Of a stretch of 64,000 bases of DNA, positions 1 through 8,764 are shown piece by piece (positions within the stretch are counted from its first letter, which is position 1; each line of letters opens with the position of its first letter). The notes beneath the pieces are model-generated. The model searched no databases. It was not told the DNA's origin and was given only the letters and a program-made list of their open reading frames with translations. Origin of the DNA: Caldimonas caldifontis (GTDB lineage: Bacteria; Pseudomonadota; Gammaproteobacteria; Burkholderiales; Burkholderiaceae_C); contig NZ_PSNX01000003.1 of the NCBI RefSeq assembly GCF_002930615.1, positions 186,001 through 250,000 of the forward strand, in the 5' to 3' direction. The translations under genes and the position numbers were made by a program.

Positions 1-785
1 TTCACGGGGATGTGCCCCTGGTCGTGCAGCATGGCCACGTACAGATCGTGGGCCCGGCGGGCCAGCATGGCATCCGCGCCTTCGGGGCCGTCGACCTGGT
101 GGCCCTCGGCCCGCAGGGTCGCGACGGCCGGGGCCACCAAGGCCTCGTCCTCGGGCCCGAAAAGGCCCCCTTCGGACGCATGCGGATTGAGCCCGAAGAC
201 TCCGACGGCCGGCTGCGGCACGCCCAGCAGCCGGCAGGCCCTCAGGCCCGCCCGGGCCGCGGCCGCCACGCGCTGGGGCGTGATGCGCGCCAGCGCCGAG
301 GCCACGCTTTCGTGCAGCGTCACGTGCACGATGCGCAGGCCTGCACCCACCAGCATCAGGAAGACCTCGTCCTCGCGCAGGCCGCAGACGCGCGCCACCA
401 GGGAGGGATAGCCGCTGAAGGCCACGCCGGCCCGGGCGACGGCCCCCTCGTGATGCGGCCCGGCCGCCACGGCGTCATGCCGGCCGGCGCAGCAGGCCTG
501 CAGCGCGGCGGTGGCCGCGGCCACGGCACTGGCGCCCGCCTCGGCATGCACCAGGCCGGGACGCGAGGCCGACGGGGAGGGCTCGGGCGTGGCGACGCGC
601 GCCACGCGCTCGAGCAGATCGATCAGGCCGAGCTGCTGCGCCGTGCGCTCGAGCACCCCGGGCGGGCCGTACAGGGTCAGGTGCAGGCCCTGCTCGCCCT
701 GCAGGGCCTGCACCGCCTTCAGCGCGATCTCCGGGCCGATCCCGTTCGGATCGCCCACGGCCAGGGCCAGGCGCCGTGTGCTCAT
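1..785 (-). CDS. tphB: Terephthalate dihydrodiol dehydrogenase (PdxA family), 3' end outside window
   Basis: The enzyme oxidises and decarboxylates the cis-dihydrodiol made from terephthalate, giving protocatechuate. It belongs to the PdxA (4-hydroxythreonine-4-phosphate dehydrogenase) fold family. About 261 residues are visible. They show the family start [18 protein letters not shown], the block [10 protein letters not shown] with a metal-ligand histidine, [15 protein letters not shown], and near the left edge [13 protein letters not shown] with another ligand. ATG at 783-785 lies 10 bp after the stop of the dioxygenase small subunit, so the gene is co-transcribed with tphA2A3. A vitamin B6 role is possible for PdxA proteins in general. 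The operon context and close resemblance to Comamonas TphB favour the catabolic role. A tphA1 reductase, if present, would lie beyond the left edge. Confidence 0.93.
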   Translation of the reverse strand, partial: MSTRRLALAVGDPNGIGPEIALKAVQALQGEQGLHLTLYGPPGVLERTAQQLGLIDLLERVARVATPEPSPSASRPGLVHAEAGASAVAAATAALQACCAGRHDAVAAGPHHEGAVARAGVAFSGYPSLVARVCGLREDEVFLMLVGAGLRIVHVTLHESVASALARITPQRVAAAARAGLRACRLLGVPQPAVGVFGLNPHASEGGLFGPEDEALVAPAVATLRAEGHQVDGPEGADAMLARRAHDLYVAMLHDQGHIPV

Positions 786-795
786 CGTCCGGTCC

Positions 796-1269
796 TCACA
801 GCGGCAGCGCCAGCAGGGTGTCGGTGACGGTGCTGTCGCACACGGCCACGCGCTCGGCCAGCAGCAGGCGCCCCCCTTCGCGCACGAAGCGGTCGTGGTA
901 GGCACCGGTGGCGAACAGCTCGGTCGGGCCGGTGGCCATGATGCGTGCCACCATGAACGGCGTGCGCGCTTCGATGGCCGCCTGGCCGTAGCCGGTGATC
1001 CACGGCATGCCCAGTAGGTGCCGGTAGCGGTGGCGCTCGTAGATGTTGGCCTCGCGCAGCGCCGCCACCCGGTCTTCGAGCATGGCGCGCGAGTCGGCAT
1101 AGACGATGCCGGCCGGCAGGCCCTCGCGGTGGTTCTCCACGTGCGTGATGCGGTAGTGGCAGCGTTCGGTGAAGAAGCCCGGCCAGGACTCCAGGGCGTC
1201 GCCGTCGATCGCATCGGCATAAGCGGCGTTGAAGGTGCACAGCTCGATCAGGTCGTGATGGACGTCCAT
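796..1269 (-). CDS. tphA3: Terephthalate 1,2-dioxygenase, small (beta) subunit
   Basis: This is the beta subunit of the ring-hydroxylating dioxygenase, 157 residues, a usual size for the family. It has the NTF2-like (SnoaL/beta subunit) fold and a structural role in the alpha3beta3 enzyme. Stretches such as [17 protein letters not shown] and [16 protein letters not shown] are very close to TphA3 of Comamonas as I recall it. The start ATG (1267-1269) is one base beyond the stop of tphA2 (1271-1273), so translation is likely coupled. No catalytic residues are expected in this subunit. Confidence 0.94.
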   Translation of the reverse strand: MDVHHDLIELCTFNAAYADAIDGDALESWPGFFTERCHYRITHVENHREGLPAGIVYADSRAMLEDRVAALREANIYERHRYRHLLGMPWITGYGQAAIEARTPFMVARIMATGPTELFATGAYHDRFVREGGRLLLAERVAVCDSTVTDTLLALPL

Positions 1270-1270
1270 C

Positions 1271-2500
1271 TCACACCCCCATCAGGCTGCGGTAGGCTTT
1301 CCAGAAGCCGCGCACCGAGGCCTCGGTGGCGCGGCCCTCGCTGGAACAGGCCTGCTCGCCGCCCATCTCGAGCACCGCCTCCTGGTCCCGGGCTCCGGCG
1401 ATGCCACGCTGCACGAAACCGCCCACGGCTCCGTCCTCCATCGAGATGAACCCCGCCGGGCCGATCAGGTTGGCCTGTTTGAGCCTCACCTGGCGCTGCT
1501 CGGCGGTGTCGTCGGCATAGCCCAGATAGGTCCAGTTCAGCTCGCTGCGGCCCGTGCCCTTGGGCAGCACCTGGCGCACGGCCAGGCAGTTCTGGATCTG
1601 CTGCAGCACAAAGCCGGGGAAGACCGAGAGGATCTGCAGCGTCACGCCGTCGTCGAACTCGGGAAAGCCCTGCAGCAGCGTGGGGTCCTTGAGGCGGTAG
1701 CGGTCCGTGTCCGAGCGCAGCCCCTGCTCCTTGTAGGACGTGTCCTTGGCCTGCGGGTCGATCATCGAGTAGCTCACATGGTGAGCACCGCTGTCGTCGA
1801 CGATGACGCCCCCCTTCTGCGACAGGCGGTTGAGCTCGAAGGTCGTGAAGAACAGGTGCAGCAGGCTCGCGTGGTAGCTGTCCTTCACGTTCTCGACATA
1901 GAGCTTCCAGTTGTTGGGCAGGCCCTGGGTGAAACGGCCGATCACCTGCACCGGCTTGTGCAGCACGCGCTCGATGCGCTGGCAGATCTCCTCGCCAAGA
2001 TAGTCCTCGATGCCGGGCACCTCGTCATGGAAGCTGCCGAACACCAAGCCGCAGAAGCTGGCGATGCGCAGTTTGCGCGGGCCGTGGTCCTCCTTGCAGA
2101 AGCCCGGCGGCATGCCGCCCTGACCCTTCACGCCCTGCTCGAACGCCACCCCGGTGAGGTCGCCCCGGCGGTTGTAGCTCCAGGCGTGGTAGACGCACTG
2201 GAAGCTTTCGGCCCGGCCGGATTTCTCCAGCGCGATCAGCGCACCGCGGTGCGCGCAGCGGTTCTCGAAGCCGTAGAGCTCGCCGTCGCCGTCGCGCACG
2301 ACCACCACAGGGGTCTCGCCGACGAAGGTGGTGCGGTAGTGGCCCGCCTCGGGCACTTCGGCCTCCAGGCACAGGTAGTTCCAGGTGGGGCCACGGAAGA
2401 GCCGGGCCTGCTCCTGCTCGTGCAGCAGCTCGTCGCCGTACACCGCATACGGCACGCGGGTCAGGCCCTGGCTGCGCCAGACAATCGGCTGGGTGTGCAT
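1271..2500 (-). CDS. tphA2: Terephthalate 1,2-dioxygenase, large (alpha) subunit
   Basis: This is the catalytic subunit that adds O2 to the 1,2 positions of terephthalate, making the cis-dihydrodiol. It has 409 residues. The Rieske [2Fe-2S] ligands are C82-x-H84 and C102-x2-H105 (NRCAHRG and QCVYHAW). The mononuclear iron site has the D207-x2-H210-x4-H215 motif in [11 protein letters not shown]. Long blocks match Comamonas TphA2 (for example [10 protein letters not shown] and FCGLVFGSF). Such close similarity makes terephthalate the likely substrate rather than phthalate or isophthalate. It sits between tphC and tphA3 with 7 bp and 1 bp gaps. Electrons would come from a TphA1 reductase that is not in the window. 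Confidence 0.95.
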   Translation of the reverse strand: MHTQPIVWRSQGLTRVPYAVYGDELLHEQEQARLFRGPTWNYLCLEAEVPEAGHYRTTFVGETPVVVVRDGDGELYGFENRCAHRGALIALEKSGRAESFQCVYHAWSYNRRGDLTGVAFEQGVKGQGGMPPGFCKEDHGPRKLRIASFCGLVFGSFHDEVPGIEDYLGEEICQRIERVLHKPVQVIGRFTQGLPNNWKLYVENVKDSYHASLLHLFFTTFELNRLSQKGGVIVDDSGAHHVSYSMIDPQAKDTSYKEQGLRSDTDRYRLKDPTLLQGFPEFDDGVTLQILSVFPGFVLQQIQNCLAVRQVLPKGTGRSELNWTYLGYADDTAEQRQVRLKQANLIGPAGFISMEDGAVGGFVQRGIAGARDQEAVLEMGGEQACSSEGRATEASVRGFWKAYRSLMGV

Positions 2501-2507
2501 GGGGATC

Positions 2508-3479
2508 TCACTCCATCTTCACATTGGCGGTCTTGATGACCTGGTGCCACTTGTCCGACTCCGTGCGGATGAACCGCGCGGCCTGCTCGGGGCTCCAGCC
2601 ACGTGCGTCGGCCCCCTGTTCGGCGAACTTCTGCTTCACGTCCGCCTGCGCCAAGGCCGCGGACATCGCCTGGTGATGGGCCCGCACCAGCGGCTCGGGC
2701 GTCCCCGGCGGGGCCACCACCGCAAACCAGGTGACGGCCTGCATGTCCTTCAGACCGCTCTCGACGAAGGTGGGCACCTCGGGCAGGGCCTGCGATCGGG
2801 CTTCGTCGGCCACGGCCAGGATGCGCAGCTTGCCGGCCCGGTGGTGCGTGGCCGACGAGCTGAGGTTGTCGAAGAACACATCGACCTGGCCACCGATCAG
2901 GTCGACCAGCGCCGGGGCCGTGCCCTTGTAGGGCACGTGGACCATCTGGGTGCCGGTCAGGTTCATGAAGAGATTGGCGGTGAGGTGGGAGGTCGAGCCG
3001 TTGCCCTGGGAGGCGTAGCTGACCTTGCCCGGATGGGCCTTGAGGTAGGCGATCAGCTCGGCCACGCTGGTGACCGGCAGCTTCGGGCTCACGGCCAGCA
3101 CATTGGGCACCGTCGCCAGCACCGTCACAGGCACCCAACGCGTGGGATCGAAGCCGAGCCGGGGATACAGGTGGTGGTTGATCGCGATGGGCCCGGGGGG
3201 AGAGGCCAGCAGCGTGCCGCCGTCGGGGTCGGCCCGGTACACCACGTCGGCACCGATGTTGCCGCCTGCCCCGGAACGGTTCTCGACCACGACACCGGCC
3301 GGGTGGTTGGGGCGCAGCTTCTCGGCCACCAGCCGCGGCAGGATGTCGGCCGTGCCGCCAGCCGGGAAGGGCACGACGATGCGCAGGGCGGCAGGCAGGG
3401 ACTGGGCAAGCGCAGAGCCGCAGATCACGCCGCAGGCCGTCAATGCGGCCAGCCTGCGCAGCAGGGAACGGGGGGGCAT
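2508..3479 (-). CDS. tphC: Terephthalate-binding periplasmic protein (TctC/Bug family)
   Basis: This 323-residue extracytoplasmic receptor of the tripartite tricarboxylate transporter type delivers terephthalate for uptake. It has an N-terminal signal peptide ([15 protein letters not shown]). Bug-family motifs follow: [35 protein letters not shown], and VPYKG near the middle. ATG at 3477-3479 is preceded by AAGGAG. It is the first gene of the operon and is divergent from tphR. No membrane subunits (TctA/TctB) are in the window. TphC proteins are known to share a general TctAB elsewhere in the genome. Family assignment is secure and the ligand is inferred from context. Confidence 0.93.
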   Translation of the reverse strand: MPPRSLLRRLAALTACGVICGSALAQSLPAALRIVVPFPAGGTADILPRLVAEKLRPNHPAGVVVENRSGAGGNIGADVVYRADPDGGTLLASPPGPIAINHHLYPRLGFDPTRWVPVTVLATVPNVLAVSPKLPVTSVAELIAYLKAHPGKVSYASQGNGSTSHLTANLFMNLTGTQMVHVPYKGTAPALVDLIGGQVDVFFDNLSSSATHHRAGKLRILAVADEARSQALPEVPTFVESGLKDMQAVTWFAVVAPPGTPEPLVRAHHQAMSAALAQADVKQKFAEQGADARGWSPEQAARFIRTESDKWHQVIKTANVKME

Positions 3480-3545
3480 GGTGGTCTCCTTGTCGAATCG
3501 GGGCCTTTGAAGTGTGGTCGCCGGTTTGACCCGGAACAAGCTAGA

Positions 3546-3562
3546 TTTGCGCCATGCGCAAA
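3546..3562. promoter_or_regulatory. Perfect inverted repeat in the tphR-tphC intergenic region
   Basis: TTTGCG-CCATG-CGCAAA is a perfect 6+5+6 inverted repeat. It lies in the 109-bp gap between the divergent tphC and tphR starts, 27 bp before the tphR ATG. IclR-family regulators bind palindromes of about this size in such divergent regions, so it is a candidate TphR operator. This is inference from position and symmetry. Confidence 0.5.
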
Positions 3563-3588
3563 CTTCTGCTGCAACGCAAGGCCTCGCC

Positions 3589-4350
3589 ATGTCGGACAAG
3601 GATTTCGTCACCGCGCTGCGCAAAGGGCTGGACACCCTGACCTGCTTCAGCCGTGTGCACAGCCGCCTCACCCTGTCCGAGGTGGCCCGGCTGACGGGGT
3701 GCACGCCGGCCTCGGCCCGCCGGTCGCTGAGGACCCTCTGGCACCTGGGCTACCTGGAGTGCGACGGCAAGCACTACTGGATGAACCACAAGTGCCTGTT
3801 GGTGGCCAATGCCTATCTGGCCTCGCGTCCGCTGCCCTCGCTGGCGCAGCCGCTGCTGGACGGCCTGAGCGAGCGCACGCGGGAGTCCGCCTCGCTGGCC
3901 AAACTGCTCGATGGCGAGGCCCTCATCATCGCGCGCAGCACCGCGCGCCGCAGCCTGAGCGTGGGCCTGGGCATCGGCTCGCGCCTGCCGGCTTACTGTT
4001 CCGCCCTGGGCCGGGTGCTGCTGGCCAGCCTGCCCCGCAGCGAGGTCCGCGCGCGCGTGCGCCAGATGACGCTGCAGGCCCTGACGCCGCGCACCGTCAC
4101 CGACGCCTCCGAGGTGATCGCCCGGGTCGACGAGGCGCGCGAGCGGGGGTTCGCCACCAGCGATGGCGAGCTGGAGATCGGCGTGCGCTCGATGGCTGTG
4201 CCAGTGTTCAATCGGGCCGGCGCCGTGGTGGCCGGCCTGAGCATCGCAGTGCGGGCCGACCGCATGGGCCTGTCCGAGTTCATCGAGGGCTTCCTGCCGA
4301 TGCTGGGCCGTGCGCGCGACCGCCTGGGCGAGCAGATCTACCAGGACTGA
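3589..4350 (+). CDS. tphR: IclR-family regulator of the terephthalate operon
   Basis: This 253-residue transcriptional regulator is probably the terephthalate-responsive activator of tphC-A2-A3-B. The N-terminal winged HTH spans about residues 10-75 (TLSEVARLTGCTPASARRSL). The C-terminal IclR effector domain contains LGIGSRLPAYCSALGRVLLA and ARERGFATSDGELEIGVRSMAVPV. It is transcribed away from tphC, the same arrangement as tphR in Comamonas. The ATG at 3589 starts just before the conserved N-terminus. A GTG-type start at 3514 would extend it but would run through the intergenic inverted repeat. Confidence 0.9.
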   Translation: MSDKDFVTALRKGLDTLTCFSRVHSRLTLSEVARLTGCTPASARRSLRTLWHLGYLECDGKHYWMNHKCLLVANAYLASRPLPSLAQPLLDGLSERTRESASLAKLLDGEALIIARSTARRSLSVGLGIGSRLPAYCSALGRVLLASLPRSEVRARVRQMTLQALTPRTVTDASEVIARVDEARERGFATSDGELEIGVRSMAVPVFNRAGAVVAGLSIAVRADRMGLSEFIEGFLPMLGRARDRLGEQIYQD

Positions 4351-4374
4351 GCCCGCCCGCGCGGCCGCTGGCTT

Positions 4375-5252
4375 TCACTCCCGGGCGGCTGGTTCCACCG
4401 GTTGCGGCCTGACGCGCAACGCCGCCACCACACCGGTCACGAGCAGGGCGATGCCCCCCAGCGTCAAGGCGTCGGGCCAGGTACCCCGCAGCAGGTAGGC
4501 GTAGGCCAACGCCGCCAGGGTCTCGAAGTCGATGAACTGTTCGGCCAGGGTGGAGGGCAGGCGCTGGCTAGCTTCGTTCCAGCACACCGTGGCCAGCCAG
4601 GACGAGAGCACGGCCACGATGAGCAGGCCGCCGACAAAGGCCCACGGGTCGGTGCCGAGGCCGGCGAAGCTGTGCCGCCGCCCAGGCGGCCCCAGGCGAA
4701 CACGGTGAGAGTGCTCAGCAGGGCCGGCGGCAACGTGGCCAGTCCCTGGGCGGTGGCCCAGGTGCGGGGGCTGCGGTCGGGATTGGCGCGCAGCCAGTCG
4801 GCGTTGCCTCGCGGGTACCAGGTCCAGCAGTCCATAGCACCCACAGCCAGCGCCGCGCCGCTGACGTAGCGGCCCAGGTCGGCCGCCGGGTCATGGGCCA
4901 GGGCCCGCAGTTCCGCCTCGTTGATCAGCGCGATGCCGACGACGATCAGCGCCAGCAGCAGGGCCAGACGATGCCAGGGGAACAGCCCGTCGCGGGCCGC
5001 GTTGCGCCGGTTCGAGACCGAGGCGATCGCCACCGGCAGCGTGCCAATGATCAACGTGGGCAAGGGGACACCGGCGCGCGTGAGGCCGGCCAGGCGCCTT
5101 CGGTCCTGCCAGGCCAGGGGGAGGGCGATCAGGCCGAAGGCCAGCTGTGCGGCAGGCACCTCGGGCCGCCACAGCGGCAGCAAGAACACCAGACCCCACA
5201 TCAGGCCCGCCGCCAAGGCGAAGAATGCACCCGGCCATACCATGGGCGTCAA
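4375..5252 (-). pseudogene. Decayed EamA/DMT-type membrane transporter
   Basis: This is a remnant of a ten-helix drug/metabolite transporter. The first part (5252 to about 4680) reads in one frame with TM segments such as FFALAAGLMWGLVFLLPL, PTLIIGTLPVAIASV and LALLLALIVVGIALI, ending in AWGRLGGG. After about 4680 the homologous reading moves to another frame, with AVLSSWLATVCWNEASQRLP and LTLGGIALLVTGVVAALRV, ending at 4375. Compared with intact relatives as I remember them, there also seem to be two in-frame losses. One of about 8 residues follows RPEVPAA. Another of about 30 residues follows RRRLAGLTR, removing one helix. It would therefore not make a normal transporter. It is divergent from the GntR gene. 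Confidence 0.75.
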
Positions 5253-5312
5253 GGATTGCTGCCCCCATGGGGCTGCACCGGATGGCGCCGGAACGCTGGT
5301 TTGACCTAGATT

Positions 5313-5325
5313 GGATTCTGTATCC
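5313..5325. promoter_or_regulatory. Candidate GntR operator before the regulator gene
   Basis: GGATTC-T-GTATCC is a near-palindrome, the weakest member of the GNATAC-N-GTATNC set found at the other operons. It ends 50 bp before the GntR start codon and would allow autoregulation. Confidence 0.45.
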
Positions 5326-5375
5326 CGATAGACGAAATAGAATCAGGCACCCGTCACTCGCCCGCCGCATCCACC

Positions 5376-6029
5376 ATGGACACCCGCACAAAAGCAGCCA
5401 CGCTGGGCGCGACCCACTCGCCGCTGACCCACTTGGTGGTGACCGCCCTGCGCGAGCGCATCCTGGGCGGCGCGATTCCCCCGGGCGAACGGCTGGTAGA
5501 GGGTCGGCTGTCCGAAGAATTGGGCGTGTCGCGCATGCCCGTGCGCGAGGCCCTGCGCCAGTTGGCGGCCGAAGGCCTGGTGACGATCGAGCCGCGGCGG
5601 GGTGCGTCGGTGACCAGCTTCAGCGCCGATCAGGTGCGCGAGCTGGTGGAAGTGCGAGCGACGCTCGAAGGTCTGAATGCGAAGCTCGCGGCGAAGCGGC
5701 ACGATCCTGCCCAGATTGCCGAGCTTGAGCGCATCCTCGAGGAAGGCACGCGCCTGGCCGAGAGCGAGGACGTGGCCACCACGATGCTGATGAACCAGCG
5801 CTTCCATGACGCACTGGGCAACATCGCGGCCAACTCGGTGCTGCAAGACATCATGCGCTCGCTGCGCGACCGCACGGCCCTGCTGTTCGCTCCCATCAAC
5901 CGGGTGCGTGGCAAGCAGAACTGGGAAGAACACGCCGCCATCCTGCGCGCGGTGATCAAGGGCGATGCGGAGCTGGCCGCGCTGCTGGCCACGCGGCATG
6001 TCTACAACGCGGCCCAGATGGAGCCCTGA
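5376..6029 (+). CDS. GntR-family regulator, FadR subfamily with FCD domain
   Basis: This 217-residue DNA-binding regulator probably controls the catabolic cluster that follows. The GntR winged HTH is at residues 15-80 (ALRERILGGAIPPGERL, LSEELGVSRMPVREALRQLA). The all-helical FCD ligand domain covers about 90-210 and shows the metal/ligand residues typical of the family in MNQRFHDAL, WEEHAAIL and LLATRHV. FCD regulators often recognise GTATAC-like half sites. Such palindromes recur upstream of this gene and of the four neighbouring operons. The effector is unknown; it is most likely the substrate or an intermediate of the pathway. Confidence 0.9.
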   Translation: MDTRTKAATLGATHSPLTHLVVTALRERILGGAIPPGERLVEGRLSEELGVSRMPVREALRQLAAEGLVTIEPRRGASVTSFSADQVRELVEVRATLEGLNAKLAAKRHDPAQIAELERILEEGTRLAESEDVATTMLMNQRFHDALGNIAANSVLQDIMRSLRDRTALLFAPINRVRGKQNWEEHAAILRAVIKGDAELAALLATRHVYNAAQMEP

Positions 6030-6043
6030 GAGCCGCTGCCGGC

Positions 6044-6964
6044 TCATGCCCGATCCAGCAGGCGCTTCCAGGCCAGCCCGGCCAGGGCCACGTCTTCCAG
6101 GCCCACGCCGACCGACTTGTACAGCGTGATCTCCTCGTCGGTCCGGCGCCCGAGGGCCTGTCCGGTCACGAGGGCGCCGAGTTCCACGAGCTTGTCGGGC
6201 GTGACCAGGCCGGGGGCGGCCAGCACCAGATCACCGGCCTCGCGCTGCGTCTGAGGCCGCCATTCCACCGCGATGCACGCGGCGCGCTGCAAGGCGCGGT
6301 CGTCCAGTTCGCGGGTGTGGGGCAGGCTGGAGCCGATGGCGGCGACGAAGGTCCCCGGGCCCAGTTGATCGCCGGTGAACAGCGGCGTGGTCGAGCGCGA
6401 GGCCGTCACGACGATGTCGGCGCCGTCGATCACCTCGGCGGCCTGGGTGCACATGCGCACGCGGGTGCCGCACTGGGCCTGGAGTTGTGCGGCCAGGTCC
6501 GCCGGTGCATAGGGGTCGCACACGCGGATCTCCTCCAGCGCGAACGCCTGCGCCATTTGCTGGGCGTGTGCGCGACCCTGCACGCCCGCGCCGAACAGGC
6601 CCAGGCGGCGCGAAGCCGGTCGCGCCAGGTGGCGAGCGGCGATCACCGAGCACGCCGCGGTACGCAGGCGCGTGATGGCTCCCGCATCGAAGGAGGCCAA
6701 GGCCCGGCCGTCCTCGGTGGAGAACAGCAGGATCGCGAAGGTGAACCGGCCCTGGATCGTCGTGTAGACCTTGGCGCCGGCCACCTGCTGCCCCGGGATC
6801 ACGGCGCCCAGCGTCGACAGCTTGACGCCGCCGGCTTCGGTGCGGATGCGCTCCTGCATCGCCGCCTCGCCGTGCCCGAAGGCCCGGAAGGCCTCGAGCA
6901 GCACCTGCTGGGCGTCCTGCGGGCTCACGGCCGCGTCGATCATCGCATCGGTGATGTGTTGCAT
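6044..6964 (-). CDS. Ornithine cyclodeaminase / mu-crystallin family protein
   Basis: This 306-residue NAD(P)-dependent enzyme belongs to the OCD/mu-crystallin family, whose members are cyclodeaminases, imine reductases or amino-acid dehydrogenases. The Rossmann motif is GAGVQG at residues 125-130. The family block ITRLRTAACSVIAA and the conserved lysine in VAGAKVY precede it. It is the last gene of the minus-strand operon that begins at 8723, 23 bp after the TauE-like permease stop. In the cluster it could handle an imine or cyclic amine formed by oxidation of a nitrogen compound. That is inference; the exact reaction cannot be read from sequence. Confidence 0.85.
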   Translation of the reverse strand: MQHITDAMIDAAVSPQDAQQVLLEAFRAFGHGEAAMQERIRTEAGGVKLSTLGAVIPGQQVAGAKVYTTIQGRFTFAILLFSTEDGRALASFDAGAITRLRTAACSVIAARHLARPASRRLGLFGAGVQGRAHAQQMAQAFALEEIRVCDPYAPADLAAQLQAQCGTRVRMCTQAAEVIDGADIVVTASRSTTPLFTGDQLGPGTFVAAIGSSLPHTRELDDRALQRAACIAVEWRPQTQREAGDLVLAAPGLVTPDKLVELGALVTGQALGRRTDEEITLYKSVGVGLEDVALAGLAWKRLLDRA

Positions 6965-6987
6965 CTGGAGTTCCTCGAAGAAGGGGG

Positions 6988-7737
6988 TCAGGAGCGGGCC
7001 AGCGTTTGCACCAGCACGCCCAAGGCGCCCAGGGAGGCCAGCGTCAGGAGCAAGGGGCGCAGGCTCACGCCGGCCAGGCGGCGGCGCAGGCGCGAGGAGA
7101 TCGTGAAACCCACCAGCATCCAGGGCAGGAGCAGCGCGCTCAGCAGGAGATGCGCCGCCGACATGCGGCCCACCACGGCCAGTGCCACCAGCGAGACGGC
7201 CGCACCGATGAAGAAGATCGCACCGATGGTGGCCCGCAGCCGGTCGGGAGGCAGGTGCTGCATGGCGATCGCAAAGGGTGGGGCGCCGGCCGAGGTGATG
7301 GTGCCCATCAGGCCCGACGCCAGACCGGCGATGGTGGTGTTGCGCGCGTTGTGGTCCACGCGCCACCCGCCCAGGCTCAAGGCCACGCCGGCCAGGATGA
7401 GGGCGGCGAACAGGAAGGACAGGGTGCTCACGCTCAACCAGACCAGGCAGGCCATCGCCAGTGCGGTGCCCAGCACCCGGCCCAGCAGCGCAAAGCCCGT
7501 GGTGTGCCATTCGATCGCCTCGCGCTCGCGCAGGGCCGTCATCAGGGCCAGCGGGCAGCCCAGGGCCAGCAGCGGGCCGGGCACCAGCTCGGGGAACCAC
7601 AGCGCCGCCAGCGGCGCGCAGAACATCGCAAAGCCCAGACCGCCCACCCCTTGCAGGCAGGCCCCGGCCATCACCATGCCGCCCATGCCCAGGTAGCTCC
7701 ACAGGCCCAGGCCCTGAGGCCACCAGCCCGTCTCCAT
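6988..7737 (-). CDS. TauE/SafE-family membrane permease
   Basis: This 249-residue polytopic inner-membrane protein has about eight hydrophobic segments. It carries family-like repeats such as VMAGACLQGVGGLGFAMFCA near the N-terminus and GLASGLMGTITSAGAPPFAI near residue 150. TauE/SafE proteins export or import sulfonates, sulfite or other small organic anions. The ATG (7735-7737) lies one base beyond the stop of the upstream ferredoxin (7739-7741), so the two genes are tightly coupled. It could remove a sulfur-containing or acidic product of the pathway, but the cargo is unknown. Confidence 0.85.
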   Translation of the reverse strand: METGWWPQGLGLWSYLGMGGMVMAGACLQGVGGLGFAMFCAPLAALWFPELVPGPLLALGCPLALMTALREREAIEWHTTGFALLGRVLGTALAMACLVWLSVSTLSFLFAALILAGVALSLGGWRVDHNARNTTIAGLASGLMGTITSAGAPPFAIAMQHLPPDRLRATIGAIFFIGAAVSLVALAVVGRMSAAHLLLSALLLPWMLVGFTISSRLRRRLAGVSLRPLLLTLASLGALGVLVQTLARS

Positions 7738-7738
7738 C

Positions 7739-8017
7739 TCACCACGACACGGCGATGTCGCCGCGCACGAAGGTCTGGCAGGCCATGCGGTAGCCCTGGG
7801 CGAGCTGCTCGTCCGACAGGTGCTTGCGCTCCTTGGGCTTGACCTCGTCGGCGTGTTCCAGGCCCTGCTCGATGCGGCACTTGCAGGTGCCGCAGATCCC
7901 TCCGCCGCACTTGAAGGGGATGCCGCCCTGTTCACGCAGGGACACGCGCAGCAGGTTGCTGTTCTCGGGGGCGCTGACGACCTTGCGGTCGTTGTTGATG
8001 AAGGTGATCTGGATCAT
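7739..8017 (-). CDS. [2Fe-2S] ferredoxin, plant/adrenodoxin-like
   Basis: This is a 92-residue electron carrier. The cluster ligands are in KCGGGICGTCKC (C-x4-C-x2-C) with the fourth cysteine in RMACQTF, the plant-type pattern. The preceding small protein ends 4 bp upstream of this gene's start codon. It is one of two ferredoxins in this operon. With the divergently encoded reductase it could form an electron chain to the diiron oxidase. The ATG at 8015-8017 fits the domain start (IQITFINNDRKV). Confidence 0.9.
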   Translation of the reverse strand: MIQITFINNDRKVVSAPENSNLLRVSLREQGGIPFKCGGGICGTCKCRIEQGLEHADEVKPKERKHLSDEQLAQGYRMACQTFVRGDIAVSW

Positions 8018-8021
8018 GGGC

Positions 8022-8342
8022 TCAGGCGGCGCGGGGCATCGGAGGCAGGGCACGGGGCTGCAGCACGGCGTCCATGTGGCCGAAGCTGCACAGGTGGCGC
8101 AGTTCGGCGCGTGCGCGCTCCAGGGTGTCGAACTTCTCCAGGAACTTGGAGGGCACGAGGTTCACGGTGACCGGCTCGGTCTCGTCGACCAGGCGCACCC
8201 GGGTCTCGGCCTGCAGTTCGGCGATCACGAATTGCGCACGCACCCGTCCGTAGAACAGGTAGTCGTAGGCCTCGACGGGCTGCAGGCCGGCGCCGGCCTC
8301 GGTGCGGAACTGGCCGGGCTTGCTGGTGAGAATCACGTACAT
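8022..8342 (-). CDS. Small conserved protein of unknown function between two ferredoxins
   Basis: I do not recognise the family. This 106-residue soluble protein begins MYVILTSKPGQFRTE. It contains the acidic-aromatic stretch PVEAYDYLFYGRVRAQFVIAEL and a VNLVPSKFLEKFDTLERA segment. It has no signal peptide, membrane span or metal-binding cysteine motif (one cysteine). It lies between two ferredoxin genes in one operon, with gaps of 4 bp and 24 bp, so it probably works with the electron chain or the diiron oxidase. It could be a coupling or small oxygenase-component-like protein. This is inference from position only. Confidence 0.8.
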   Translation of the reverse strand: MYVILTSKPGQFRTEAGAGLQPVEAYDYLFYGRVRAQFVIAELQAETRVRLVDETEPVTVNLVPSKFLEKFDTLERARAELRHLCSFGHMDAVLQPRALPPMPRAA

Positions 8343-8366
8343 GGTCGGGGCTCCAGGCAGCGGCGC

Positions 8367-8723
8367 TCAGGCCGAAGGCGGCGGGGCACTGTGCACCCCC
8401 CGGGGTGCCACGGCGGCGATGGCGGCGGGAAGAGGCTCTTGCTGCAGCTCGATGTCATGCTCCAGCCAGAGCTGGCAGGCGAGCCGGTAGCCTTCCTCCA
8501 GGCGTGCACCGAGCTGCTTCTTCTCCTTCCAGTTCGGCGGCGGCAGGTGTTCGGCACCGCGCAGCACCTTGCAGGCGCACTTGGCGCACTTGCCCATGCC
8601 GCATTCGTACTGCAGATGGGGGTAGGGGAACTGCCGGATACCGGCGCGCACCACCAGGTTGGTCTTGGGTTGGACCTCGTCCCGGTAGATCTGGCCGTTC
8701 TTGTGCAGGGTCACGACGGGCAT
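8367..8723 (-). CDS. [2Fe-2S] ferredoxin with extended C-terminus
   Basis: This 118-residue plant-type ferredoxin has cluster ligands in YECGMGKCAKCACKV (C-x4-C-x2-C) and RLACQLW. A poorly conserved alanine/proline tail follows the fold. It is the first gene of the operon 8723-6044. ATG at 8721-8723 is 41 bp downstream of the palindrome at 8765-8777. It shares the divergent control region with the diiron oxidase gene, which suggests coordinated expression. A role as its electron donor is likely but unproven. Confidence 0.9.
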   Translation of the reverse strand: MPVVTLHKNGQIYRDEVQPKTNLVVRAGIRQFPYPHLQYECGMGKCAKCACKVLRGAEHLPPPNWKEKKQLGARLEEGYRLACQLWLEHDIELQQEPLPAAIAAVAPRGVHSAPPPSA

Positions 8724-8764
8724 GGCGGATTCTTTCGTGTCGGTGGCGGCAAGGCGGACTGTTG

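Noticed and set aside
10-827. Plus-strand frames opposite tphB as an unknown gene
   Set aside because: The minus strand has clear PdxA-family motifs over the whole stretch. The plus frames are antisense shadows.
2385-4412. A long plus-strand open frame of 675 codons across tphC and tphR
   Set aside because: It is antisense to tphC and out of frame with tphR, has low-complexity composition and no domain. It results from the high GC content, as do many other long antisense frames here.
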